The notes below the pieces were generated by a model, which saw only the letters and a list, made by a program, of their open reading frames with translations, did no database searches and was not told the origin of the DNA. A DNA stretch of 6,432 nt from an uncultured Prevotellaceae bacterium (GTDB lineage: Bacteria; Bacteroidota; Bacteroidia; Bacteroidales; Bacteroidaceae). This document shows, piece by piece, positions 1 through 6,432 of this stretch. The first letter of the stretch is position 1. Each line of letters opens with the position of its first letter. The translations under genes and the position numbers were made by a program. Where the stretch lies: NCBI GenBank assembly GCA_902775075.1, contig CACYKX010000177.1, forward strand, positions 1,093 to 7,524. The letters run 5' to 3'.

Positions 1-123
1 GAATGTGTCTTCATTGATGACAAACCGAAGAATATCGAGGGAGCCAAAAATATTGGTATGAAAGGTATCGTCTTCAAGGATGCTCAACAACTGGAAAGAG
101 ATCTCATGTCGATTTTGCAATAA
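1..123 (+). CDS. HAD-superfamily hydrolase, C-terminal fragment (5' end outside window)
   Basis: Reading frame 1 is open from the first base to a TAA at 121-123 and gives the last 40 residues of a protein. They begin ECVFIDDKPKN and continue IEGAKNIGMKGIVFKD. This is the usual end of a HAD subfamily IA phosphatase. The FIDD pair (residues 6-7 of the visible part) is motif IV, whose Asp residues help bind the catalytic Mg2+. The following N-(I/V)-x-G-A-x-x-x-G stretch is the helix and strand that close the Rossmann-like core. The nucleophilic Asp of motif I and the substrate-selecting cap lie upstream of the window, so the substrate (often a sugar phosphate or nucleotide in this family) cannot be named. 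The protein has no tail beyond the core. No terminator is evident before the promoter of the next gene. Confidence 0.85.
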   Translation, partial: ECVFIDDKPKNIEGAKNIGMKGIVFKDAQQLERDLMSILQ

Positions 124-137
124 TTTTACATTCATGA

Positions 138-169
138 TTTGGGGATAGCAGAATAAATTTGTATTTTTG
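138..169 (+). promoter_or_regulatory. Bacteroidota-type promoter for the alpha/beta hydrolase gene
   Basis: TATTTTTG at 162-169 matches the TAnnTTTG -7 element recognised by the Bacteroidota primary sigma factor. TTTG at 138-141 lies 20 bp upstream, as expected for the -33 element. Transcription would start near 174-177 and give a leader of roughly 20 nt. The leader is AT-rich and has no Shine-Dalgarno sequence, which is normal in this phylum. The match was made by eye. Confidence 0.7.
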
Positions 170-197
170 CTACGAATTTATTATAATCTAACAAAAC

Positions 198-1094
198 ATG
201 AAAAAACTCATTTTATCAACGATCATGGGAGTGGCCTCTACCCTATCTATGCAGGCCCAATGCGAAATCAATTATTCACGTATCGTAGAAGATGGCGGAA
301 CAGGTGCCTATAAGGTTGTCATGGAAGAAGTGAAGGGCTTTGATGCTCATACTGTCTTCGTACCACAAGATCTCTCTAAGTTTAATGCCAAGAATTCTCT
401 GCCAGTCCTTGTGTGGGGAAATGGCGCTTGTACCAACTCTCCATGGGAACATTACCGGTTCCTCAACGATATTGCCTCTCAAGGATATCTCGTCATCGCT
501 ACTGGATTTATTCCTAAGGACGACACACCTTATGAGGGCGAGATGTCGACACCAGACCAGCAAATGCAGTCTATCGACTGGGCTATCAAACAAAACGAGG
601 ATAAGAAGAGTCCTTTGTATCATAAGATCAACACAAAGGCAATCTGTGCTTCAGGTATGTCGTGTGGTGGCCTACAGACTCTGTTCAACTGCGGTGATCC
701 TCGCATCTCATGCTATATGATCTGCAACAGTGGTTTGTTCATCGACCCTTCTATTGCCATGCCTAACATGCCGATGCCGGGCAAGGAACAACTGAAGAAG
801 GTACACGGACCTATCATCTATATCTTAGGTGGCGAAACTGATATTGCCTACAAGAATGGTATGGACGACTTCCATCGCATTCAGCATCAACCTGCCGTAG
901 CCGTAAACTATCCTGTGGGACATGGTGGTACTTACCGTGAGGCTCATGGTGGAGAGTTCCGTTTCCCTGCCATCGCTTGGCTTAACTGGCAACTGAAAGG
1001 TGATAAGCAGGCTGCCAAGATGTTCACCGGTGCTAAACCTGAGATATTGAAGCGAGAGAAATGGACGATAGAGAAGAATCAACTCTTGAAGTAA
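198..1094 (+). CDS. Secreted alpha/beta hydrolase (dienelactone hydrolase / cutinase-like fold)
   Basis: This is a 298-residue serine hydrolase, probably an esterase acting in the periplasm or outside the cell; its substrate is unknown. Residues 1-20 form a signal peptide (MKK, hydrophobic core, ending SMQA), with likely cleavage before Q21. C22 lacks a lipobox, so a lipoprotein is unlikely. The catalytic triad can be proposed as S155 in the nucleophile elbow G-M-S-C-G-G (153-158), D215 in GGETD, and H242 in PVGHGG. W73-G74-N75-G76 after a hydrophobic strand probably supplies the oxyanion hole. The C-terminal FPAIAWLNWQLKGD (256-269) resembles the last helix of PETase-like and dienelactone-hydrolase-like enzymes. 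Five cysteines (150, 156, 165, 172, 176) cluster around the nucleophile, which is unusual. The ATG at 198 is chosen because the signal peptide starts there, just downstream of the promoter. The gene appears monocistronic and ends before a strong terminator. The fold is fairly certain; the activity is not. Confidence 0.85.
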   Translation: MKKLILSTIMGVASTLSMQAQCEINYSRIVEDGGTGAYKVVMEEVKGFDAHTVFVPQDLSKFNAKNSLPVLVWGNGACTNSPWEHYRFLNDIASQGYLVIATGFIPKDDTPYEGEMSTPDQQMQSIDWAIKQNEDKKSPLYHKINTKAICASGMSCGGLQTLFNCGDPRISCYMICNSGLFIDPSIAMPNMPMPGKEQLKKVHGPIIYILGGETDIAYKNGMDDFHRIQHQPAVAVNYPVGHGGTYREAHGGEFRFPAIAWLNWQLKGDKQAAKMFTGAKPEILKREKWTIEKNQLLK

Positions 1095-1113
1095 TTTTTC
1101 TGAAATATAAGAA

Positions 1114-1139
1114 GTGCCGGCAACAGAAGATACCGGCAC
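1114..1139. other. GC-rich hairpin in the convergent intergenic region
   Basis: GTGCCGG (1114-1120) pairs perfectly with CCGGCAC (1133-1139) around a 12-nt loop. On the plus strand it is followed by ATAAAAG rather than a T-run, so alone it is a poor terminator for the upstream hydrolase. It may protect the 3' end of that mRNA or act as a secondary stop for transcripts coming from the M16 gene. Confidence 0.55.
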
Positions 1140-1146
1140 ATAAAAG

Positions 1147-1183
1147 AATCGAGTTGAATCCTTACGGACTCAACTCGATTTTT
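1147..1183. terminator. Bidirectional rho-independent terminator between convergent genes
   Basis: The arms 1147-1161 and 1166-1180 form a 15-bp stem with one A-C mismatch (1158/1169) and a TTAC tetraloop. On the plus strand the stem runs into a five-T tract at 1179-1183, terminating the alpha/beta hydrolase. Read on the minus strand, the same stem is followed by CTTTTAT, which suits termination of the M16 peptidase, whose stop codon lies at 1207-1209. Confidence 0.85.
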
Positions 1184-1206
1184 GTATTAAAATATATGAC
1201 AACGAC

Positions 1207-4032
1207 TTATTTCTTCTGAGTTGCGGTCATGATGATCTCTGCATGATTGCCACCGGCGAGGATCACATTCTTGAGGAATGCTGATATTGCCTTAGCATCT
1301 GTAGCACTTACGGTCTTCTTGTAATCGGTATGCATGTCGATGCCACGCTCCACGAAAGTGCGGAGGACACCTAACCAATAGCCATTAGTCTTGGCATCTA
1401 CATCAGCTTGCTTCAGGAGAATCTGCTGAGCCTTAACCAAGTCGGCAGCATCAGGATTAGCGATAGTCTCGTCCATACCTGTGAAGAAGCATGGTACGGC
1501 CTCTTTCTGCTTATCCGGATTGAGTTGAGCACTACCGGTAATAGTATATACGGCCTTGTTGGCATTAGGATCTACATCATAATCACTAGAAGCACCTGCA
1601 TGATAAGCTGCACTCAGGTTCTCACGGATGCTACGATTGTATTTCATCTCGAGCAGACGACCTGCAATATCTACGACTACATTGTTCTGCAGGGTATAAT
1701 CTACCTTGTTAGAACGCCACTCTTCGGTAGCCTGGCTCTGTGGATTAGCCATCTCCTTGGTGAAATTATTCTTCAGCTCACCCTTATAGGTCTGGAACTC
1801 TTTCACAGCAAACTTACTCTTAGAAGTAGGCAGCGATGCGATATATTGCTCGATGAATGGTTTGATAACAGCCTCATCAAAGTTTCCGACGAAATAGAAG
1901 GTGAAGTCCTTGGCATTATTGAAGAATGCCTTGTAAGCCTTCATGATAAAATCGTAGTCGAGTTTCTTCACATCCTCGCTCTTTGGAGTACGGAAGAACT
2001 TATTGCCCTTATAGATTGTACTGTTGACAGAATCCTGATATACCATATCTGGGTTCTCGCTCTGATTGGCCAGATAAGTTACATAGGTATTCTTCAGATT
2101 CTCGAAACTCTTCTCGTCCTTGCTGACAGCATTAAACTTCTGATAGATGAGTTGGAAGAGGGTCTCCAGATCCTTTGGAGTAGAAGCACCAGAAAGGCCG
2201 TGGTTATAGTTATTCATGAAGATATTAGCAGAAGCCTGCTTACCGGCAAGAGCCTTGTCGAGTTCGGTATTAGAGAAATTACCAAGTCCACTGGCTCTTA
2301 AGGCCATCGAAGCAAAGGTTAAGTTGGCAGCATCTTTCTCCGGATAATTTACAGCACCACCCTTAGCGACTGCCATGAAGCGAACTTCGTCATCCTTGAA
2401 GTCGGTCTTCTTCAGAATTACTTTTGCACCATTAGAAAGAACGTATTGCTTATATCCCAACTTCTGGTTCTCTGAGGTCTTCACAATCTTACCGGCCTTT
2501 GGCATCTGTGCCACCAAAGGTTCCTGCTTTACGTTGTCCACATAAGCTTCTACCTTAGCATCGCGAACCTTAGCGACAACATCGGCAAGATCTTTCTCTG
2601 TAGGATAAGTCTTACCATCTTTCTCCTGGAGCATAGCGAAGGTCACGAGATTAGTATCACTCTCTGAGATATATCTCTTAGCATATTCGTTGACAGCCTC
2701 AACAGGAATGTTTGGCACTATCATGTTCATCAACTTATACTCATCCTCTACAGAAGGGATTGGTTCGTTGGCGATGAAGTTGGCAACATACTGACTGGTG
2801 AACTGTTCGTTCTTCATCTTGTCACGATTGGTATAAGCCTTCTCCAAAGAACTTAGATAGTCGGCCTTGGCACGGGCATATTCTGTAGCTGTGAAGCCAT
2901 AGTCGTGCAGACGTTTCAGTTCGAGCAATGCTGCCTCAAGGGCTTCCTTGGTAAGACCCGACTTAGCAACTGTCTGCAACTGGAAAGCGCCTTTGGTACG
3001 AGATATCAGGAAATCACCCTCACCGGCACTTGCCTGAAGGAATGGACAATTTGGCTCGTTTGCCTTTTCTGCAAAGCGGGCATTGATCATACTGCTAAGA
3101 ACATCCTTGATATAGTCCTCTATGAGATAGTCGACAGTACCCTTCAATGAGTCTGGACGAACTTCGTTCTTCATCATGGTAAGGATAACATCAAACTGCA
3201 TCTCCTTATCCTTATCTACTACATAGATAGGTTTGTCATTGTCCGGTACCATCACAGGGATTACCTTAGCTGCATTGGCTGGCACCTTGATACCACCAAA
3301 GAGTTCCTTGATCTTGGCTTCTATCTTATTCACATCGACATCACCTACGACAATGATAGCTTGGTTGTCCGGACGATACCATTTACGATAATAGGCGCGA
3401 AGGGTCTCCGGATTGCAACCGTCAATGATACTCATCAGTCCGATTGGCATACGATAGCCGTATTTGTTACCGGCATAGAGTGCTGGGAGTGAGCGCTCAA
3501 GCATGCGCTGCTGTCCTACCATGCGCATACGATACTCGTTATGTACCACATCACGCTCATCATCAATAGCCTTCTTGGTGAGGGAGATACCATTAGACCA
3601 GTCTTTCAATATCAGCATACAAGAATCTACTGCTGTCGGACGAACGGTAGGTACATCGGTAAAGTAATAGACGGTCTGGTCGATGCTGGTATATGCATTC
3701 AGATTACGACCATACTCTACACCGATACTCTGCAGATACTCCTGCAGATCATTATCCTTGAAATGGTCGGTACCATTAAAGGCAAGATGCTCCAAAAGAT
3801 GGGCAAGACCACGCTGGTCATCATTCTCATTGATAGAGCCTACTTTCTGAGCGATGTAGAAACTAGCGACATGTTCAGGATAAGCATTGTGACGAATGTA
3901 ATAGGTAAGTCCATTATCCAATCGACCGATCTTCACATTCTTGTCAACAGGAATCAATGGCATCTGCTGTGCCATCAGATTGCCTGCGCCGAGCAATACT
4001 ACGGCGGCAACAAATAAACGTTTTAATCTCAT
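1207..4032 (-). CDS. M16 family zinc metallopeptidase (pitrilysin/insulinase type), two-repeat, secreted
   Basis: This 941-residue endopeptidase probably degrades peptides in the periplasm. Residues 1-22 form a signal peptide (MRLKRLF, hydrophobic core, ending LMAQ). The N-terminal M16 domain (about 30-180) holds the inverted zinc motif H78-L-L-E81-H82. The third ligand E159 lies exactly 76 residues after H82, as in pitrilysin (HxxEH-X76-E), so the active site looks intact. A first inactive-type M16_C domain follows (about 190-390, including YYRKWYRPDNQAIIVVGDVD). The second half repeats the fold: an M16-like domain at about 525-690 without HxxEH, then another M16_C domain at about 690-900. 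The R803-E...Y810 pair fits the substrate-binding Arg/Tyr of the C-terminal half. A total length near 940 is normal for the Bacteroidota form. The ATG at 4030-4032 is the start of the signal peptide; its leader is AT-rich with no Shine-Dalgarno and no convincing promoter match. Substrate unknown. Confidence 0.95.
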   Translation of the reverse strand: MRLKRLFVAAVVLLGAGNLMAQQMPLIPVDKNVKIGRLDNGLTYYIRHNAYPEHVASFYIAQKVGSINENDDQRGLAHLLEHLAFNGTDHFKDNDLQEYLQSIGVEYGRNLNAYTSIDQTVYYFTDVPTVRPTAVDSCMLILKDWSNGISLTKKAIDDERDVVHNEYRMRMVGQQRMLERSLPALYAGNKYGYRMPIGLMSIIDGCNPETLRAYYRKWYRPDNQAIIVVGDVDVNKIEAKIKELFGGIKVPANAAKVIPVMVPDNDKPIYVVDKDKEMQFDVILTMMKNEVRPDSLKGTVDYLIEDYIKDVLSSMINARFAEKANEPNCPFLQASAGEGDFLISRTKGAFQLQTVAKSGLTKEALEAALLELKRLHDYGFTATEYARAKADYLSSLEKAYTNRDKMKNEQFTSQYVANFIANEPIPSVEDEYKLMNMIVPNIPVEAVNEYAKRYISESDTNLVTFAMLQEKDGKTYPTEKDLADVVAKVRDAKVEAYVDNVKQEPLVAQMPKAGKIVKTSENQKLGYKQYVLSNGAKVILKKTDFKDDEVRFMAVAKGGAVNYPEKDAANLTFASMALRASGLGNFSNTELDKALAGKQASANIFMNNYNHGLSGASTPKDLETLFQLIYQKFNAVSKDEKSFENLKNTYVTYLANQSENPDMVYQDSVNSTIYKGNKFFRTPKSEDVKKLDYDFIMKAYKAFFNNAKDFTFYFVGNFDEAVIKPFIEQYIASLPTSKSKFAVKEFQTYKGELKNNFTKEMANPQSQATEEWRSNKVDYTLQNNVVVDIAGRLLEMKYNRSIRENLSAAYHAGASSDYDVDPNANKAVYTITGSAQLNPDKQKEAVPCFFTGMDETIANPDAADLVKAQQILLKQADVDAKTNGYWLGVLRTFVERGIDMHTDYKKTVSATDAKAISAFLKNVILAGGNHAEIIMTATQKK

Positions 4033-4087
4033 AAATAATAATTTAAATTAGGTATTCTTATTTTTTCTCTCATTACTCACACAGAAA

Positions 4088-4118
4088 TCAGGGCTATGCT
4101 ATATAGCATCAACCCTGA
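4088..4118. other. Nested inverted repeat with 14-bp perfect palindrome
   Basis: A perfect palindrome, ATGCTATATAGCAT (4096-4109), sits inside a longer dyad whose outer arms are TCAGGG (4088-4093) and CCCTGA (4113-4118), separated from the core by a small 2/3-nt internal loop. It lies 43 bp after the stop codon of the DUF2807 gene and 55 bp before the M16 start codon. On the minus strand the hairpin is followed by TTTCTG, a weak U-tract, so it could end the ABC/permease/lipoprotein transcript. It could equally be an operator for the M16 gene. The structure is clear; the role is inferred. Confidence 0.6.
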
Positions 4119-4160
4119 AAACTTACATAATCAAAAAACGGATGGTTTATCCTTTTATTG

Positions 4161-4880
4161 TTACCACTTCGTGGTTTTATCTTCGATGTCACCGGAACCG
4201 GCAACACTATTATTAACACTCTTACAGGTTCCTCCAAGGCTGATATCGCCAGAACCGGCAACTGAGTTTTGTACAGAACCTACATGATCCATAAACAAAT
4301 CGAGGTCTCCACTTCCTGCTATGGAGTTCTTCACATTCTCTGCTTTGATACGTTTCATGGTTATACTGCCACTGCCGGCTATAGAGTTTTCTAGATTCTT
4401 ACAAACAACTGATGGGACGGTGATGTCTCCGGAACCTTCTATTGAGAAGTAAACATTATCACCTTTCATCTGAGATTTGGATACAAAGTCACCACTTCCT
4501 GACAAACTTACACTAGATAGATGTGGACCTATTATATAGATTGTACCACTACAGTATTCGTTGCCAATGATCTTCACCCAGCTACCTTTTCTATCAAACT
4601 TCGAAGAACGCTCTTTTCTTTTGACGACAATTGTTCCGTTCTCGTTTTCTACTTCAACTTGTTCAATTGATTTCTGACTAGCAACGATCTTCACCTGTGG
4701 TTTCTCACCATATGCATACTCTACATCAAAGGCACCATAAGTTCTTAGAGCATTGAAATCAGCGACATCAATTACCTTCGTAACCTTAGGACTCTTATCC
4801 GTATCTGCACTACATTCTATACGACATGATGTCAAAGCCAAAACCATTCCTATCATGGCTATAAAATAAAATTTCTTCAT
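4161..4880 (-). CDS. DUF2807 (GIN-domain, putative adhesin-like) lipoprotein with GSGD repeats
   Basis: This 239-residue protein starts with a lipoprotein signal: MKKFYF, a hydrophobic core, and lipobox L16-T17-S18-C19, so it should be lipid-anchored at C19. Residues about 38-90 match the start of the DUF2807 / head-GIN domain (DFNALRTYGAFDVEY..., then VEVENENGTIVVKRK). From about 125 to the end, GSG-(D/S) motifs recur at 128, 149, 169, 189, 209 and 228, about 20 residues apart, mostly as NS(I/V)AGSGD. This periodicity fits the rungs of a right-handed beta-helix. The family is widespread in Bacteroidota and is called a putative auto-transporter adhesin, but a function has not been established. 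The gene starts 12 bp after the permease stop and is the last gene of the operon, so it probably works with the ABC transporter or shares its inducing signal. An AGAGAG run abuts the ATG; no separate promoter was seen. Confidence 0.9.
   Translation of the reverse strand: MKKFYFIAMIGMVLALTSCRIECSADTDKSPKVTKVIDVADFNALRTYGAFDVEYAYGEKPQVKIVASQKSIEQVEVENENGTIVVKRKERSSKFDRKGSWVKIIGNEYCSGTIYIIGPHLSSVSLSGSGDFVSKSQMKGDNVYFSIEGSGDITVPSVVCKNLENSIAGSGSITMKRIKAENVKNSIAGSGDLDLFMDHVGSVQNSVAGSGDISLGGTCKSVNNSVAGSGDIEDKTTKW
4188..4499 (-). repeat. Degenerate tandem repeat encoding six GSGD rungs
   Basis: Six units of 19-21 codons lie in the 3' half of the DUF2807 gene, each containing GSG followed by D or S (protein positions 128-231). 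The last units are the most alike: GAACCGGCAAC occurs at 4195-4205 and again at 4252-4262, 57 bp (19 codons) apart. The third unit has Ser where the others have Asp (AGSGS, residues 168-172). The DNA has diverged in most units, so this is an old protein repeat rather than a recent DNA expansion. Confidence 0.8.
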
Positions 4881-4892
4881 CTCTCTATTTAT

Positions 4893-5675
4893 TTAAAGGT
4901 TAATCCATTTATTATTGATTACTTGTATACGACCCATGATGCGGTAAGACAGATAATAATTGAAAAGTATTACCACAAAGAAACCGAGGTCGGTAAGTAT
5001 ATTGGTCAATGCACTATCATAGAAGTATACTGTATACCCATATTCACTAAGTTTTTCTACTATCCATACGGCGACAATACTTAAACATGTTGTTACAGCA
5101 AAGATAATCGCCGTAGTAACAAGACAAGCATGCTTACGTATCAAGGCACCTCCTACCATATACAGAGAATGACCCCAGAAGTAGAGGATTAAGATAGCTT
5201 CCCCTAATGTCATTCTATCGCCTTTAATGACCAGATTACTATTTGAATGCCACAAAGCGTCTATGATATAACTGTTGGAAACTGTTCTGTCGATAGCAGA
5301 GTTCAATAGCCATTGACTAACATCGGCTGCCACGATTCCAACTGCAAGAAGAAGTATACTTCCTACCGTCACCATCAGATAGTTGGCGGCAAACTTCTCC
5401 AAGGTACTACCTGGAAGCATCATATAACTGATACGCTGTTGCTTGGTCTTCATATTTCCTACAATAGCGCCACCGCTGATGACCAAAAATACCGATCCCA
5501 TAACAGTAGTAAGCACTGGTACGACATCCCCATCTCCACCTACTCTGCTAAAGAACATCATAAAAAAGAAGAGGGTAAAATAGATACCGAAGAACTTCTT
5601 TATCAATGTACCTTTACTATTTATCAACGACCATTCGGCCACATTTCTGAATCTATGTATATTGAAATCTATCAT
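4893..5675 (-). CDS. Six-helix membrane protein, probable ABC transporter permease
   Basis: This 260-residue integral membrane protein is probably the permease partner of the ATPase encoded just upstream. About six hydrophobic segments are visible, near residues 24-43, 53-73, 98-118, 158-178, 184-206 and 228-246. The N-terminus (MIDFNIHRFRNVAEWSLINSKGTLIKK) is a short amphipathic cytoplasmic segment. The loop after helix 2 reads KQQRISYMMLPGSTLEKFAANYL, resembling the R-x-x-Y-x-x-LP-(A/G)-S-x-x-E-K-F pattern I associate with Bacteroidota ABC-2-like membrane proteins. A soluble loop of about 35 residues (119-155) follows helix 3. There is no signal peptide or catalytic motif. The ATG at 5673-5675 lies 7 bp after the ATPase stop, so the two are almost certainly co-translated. 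The substrate cannot be told from the sequence. The membrane topology is sure; the permease role rests mainly on context and this motif. Confidence 0.75.
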   Translation of the reverse strand: MIDFNIHRFRNVAEWSLINSKGTLIKKFFGIYFTLFFFMMFFSRVGGDGDVVPVLTTVMGSVFLVISGGAIVGNMKTKQQRISYMMLPGSTLEKFAANYLMVTVGSILLLAVGIVAADVSQWLLNSAIDRTVSNSYIIDALWHSNSNLVIKGDRMTLGEAILILYFWGHSLYMVGGALIRKHACLVTTAIIFAVTTCLSIVAVWIVEKLSEYGYTVYFYDSALTNILTDLGFFVVILFNYYLSYRIMGRIQVINNKWINL

Positions 5676-5682
5676 GACGTTC

Positions 5683-6432
5683 TTATAATTTTAATGTAAT
5701 TCTTTCACGTGTCAATGCATTGAAGAGCAACTCTAAGTTGAGTTGGGTTTCCTCATCACCACTCTTGCGCTCACTCATCGTTATATAACCTTGCAAGGAC
5801 GGTTCCTTATAGACAACTCCATCCAGTTCACCTGGCTGGCGATATGAGAAACAGTAATGGTCTGTGATATTCACCGTTGATGTATCGAGAAGGATCTGTC
5901 CATTGTCCAAGACGATGATATGGTCGAGCATGGATTCTACATCATGCACCTGATGAGTAGAGATGATAATGGTTTGATCTTCGCGCATATTCTGGGCAAT
6001 AACCTTACGGAACAAACTCTTTGAAGGGATATCGAGCCCGTTGGTAGGCTCATCCATCAAAAGATAACGGGTTCCTGAGGCAAGGGCTACGCTCATATAT
6101 ACCTTCTTCTTCTGTCCCATAGACAACTCCTTGAGGTTGACGTTGCGACTTATCTCAAAATCCATCAGACACTTATAGAGTACATCTTCGCTGAAATTCG
6201 GATAAAACATCTTATGCATAGATACGAGTTGCTTCATCGACACGTTAGGCATCTCATATTCCTCCGGTACGATAAAGATATCGCGAAGAGCCTCCGGATC
6301 ACGGTTCTTCATATCCTTACCATCTACTATGATATTTCCACCTTTCGTTCTCAACAAACCGGCAATAAGATAAAGTAATGTACTCTTACCCATACCGTTC
6401 TTACCCAGTAAGCCATAAATACAATTTTCCTG
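5683..6432 (-). CDS. ABC transporter ATP-binding protein (N-terminus outside window)
   Basis: This is the ATPase subunit of an ABC transporter. The frame is open to the window edge; an ATG at 6391-6393 falls inside Walker A and cannot be the start. Counting visible residues from base 6432, Walker A is GKNGMGKST (10-18), the signature is LSMGQ (103-107), Walker B is YLLMDEP (123-129) followed by the D-loop NGLD, and the H-loop histidine is H160 in ISTHQ. The nucleotide site therefore looks complete. The Q-loop position reads IVPEEYEMP (54-62), with Glu where most families have Gln. FYPNFSED follows at about 76-83. The last 70 or so residues form a C-terminal extension of unknown role. Probably only about 20-30 N-terminal residues are missing. 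The gene heads a tight operon with the membrane protein and the DUF2807 lipoprotein. Related operons often begin with a GntR-type regulator (YtrA-like), which would lie beyond 6432; that part is inference. Confidence 0.92.
   Translation of the reverse strand, partial: QENCIYGLLGKNGMGKSTLLYLIAGLLRTKGGNIIVDGKDMKNRDPEALRDIFIVPEEYEMPNVSMKQLVSMHKMFYPNFSEDVLYKCLMDFEISRNVNLKELSMGQKKKVYMSVALASGTRYLLMDEPTNGLDIPSKSLFRKVIAQNMREDQTIIISTHQVHDVESMLDHIIVLDNGQILLDTSTVNITDHYCFSYRQPGELDGVVYKEPSLQGYITMSERKSGDEETQLNLELLFNALTRERITLKL

Noticed and set aside
198..263. Lipoprotein signal on the alpha/beta hydrolase because of C22
   Set aside because: The residues before C22 are M-Q-A-Q, which lack the Leu at -3 and small residue at -1 of a lipobox; ordinary signal-peptidase cleavage is more likely.
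1408..2301. Long plus-strand open frame of 297 codons opposite the M16 gene
   Set aside because: It lies wholly antisense to a clear M16 peptidase, has no recognisable domain, and reflects the codon bias of the opposite strand.
3541..4017. Plus-strand open frame of 158 codons opposite the N-terminal part of the M16 gene
   Set aside because: It is antisense to the zinc-binding domain, shows no promoter or domain, and has a composition typical of a shadow frame.
4120..4160. Promoter for the M16 gene on the minus strand (TAAGTTTT)
   Set aside because: It matches seven of eight TAnnTTTG positions at best, and the nearest TTTG lies only 6 bp upstream instead of about 20.
4096..4287. Possible 63-residue gene on the plus strand overlapping the palindrome
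   Set aside because: Most of it is antisense to the 3' end of the DUF2807 gene, its start lies in the palindrome itself, and there is no promoter or conserved motif.
4188..4499. CRISPR-like or short direct-repeat array
   Set aside because: The periodicity is in the protein (GSGD rungs); the DNA units have diverged, and there are no constant repeats with unique spacers.

Overview
The window looks like ordinary chromosome from a Bacteroidales bacterium, probably Prevotella or a close relative (genus is inference). The evidence is a TTTG / TAnnTTTG promoter of the Bacteroidota type, AT-rich leaders without Shine-Dalgarno sequences, secreted proteins whose signal peptides end in ...AQ, and protein families typical of this phylum. 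No RNA gene, mobile element, CRISPR array or integration scar was found.

Layout, left to right. Bases 1-123 hold the last 40 codons of a HAD-superfamily hydrolase (+). A Bacteroidota promoter at 138-169 precedes a secreted alpha/beta hydrolase (198-1094, +) with a cysteine-rich nucleophile region. This gene converges on a large two-repeat M16 zinc metallopeptidase (1207-4032, -). The 112 bp between them hold two hairpins, the stronger of which looks like a bidirectional terminator. A 128 bp gap with a nested palindrome (4088-4118) separates the M16 gene from a tight minus-strand operon. In transcription order that operon is an ABC ATPase (5683 to beyond 6432, 5' end cut off by the window), a six-helix membrane protein that is probably its permease (4893-5675), and a DUF2807 / GIN-domain lipoprotein with a ladder of GSGD repeats (4161-4880). 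The gaps between these genes are only 7 and 12 bp.

How the genes work together. The ABC ATPase and membrane protein probably form one exporter or envelope-stress transporter. The beta-helical lipoprotein is co-transcribed and probably acts in the same response at the cell surface or in the periplasm. The M16 peptidase and the alpha/beta hydrolase both carry signal peptides and probably act in the periplasm or outside the cell, but nothing links them functionally to the operon or to each other. The window contains no clearly new system. The items most worth a second look are the ABC/permease/GSGD-lipoprotein operon, the cysteine cluster around the hydrolase nucleophile, and the nested palindrome.
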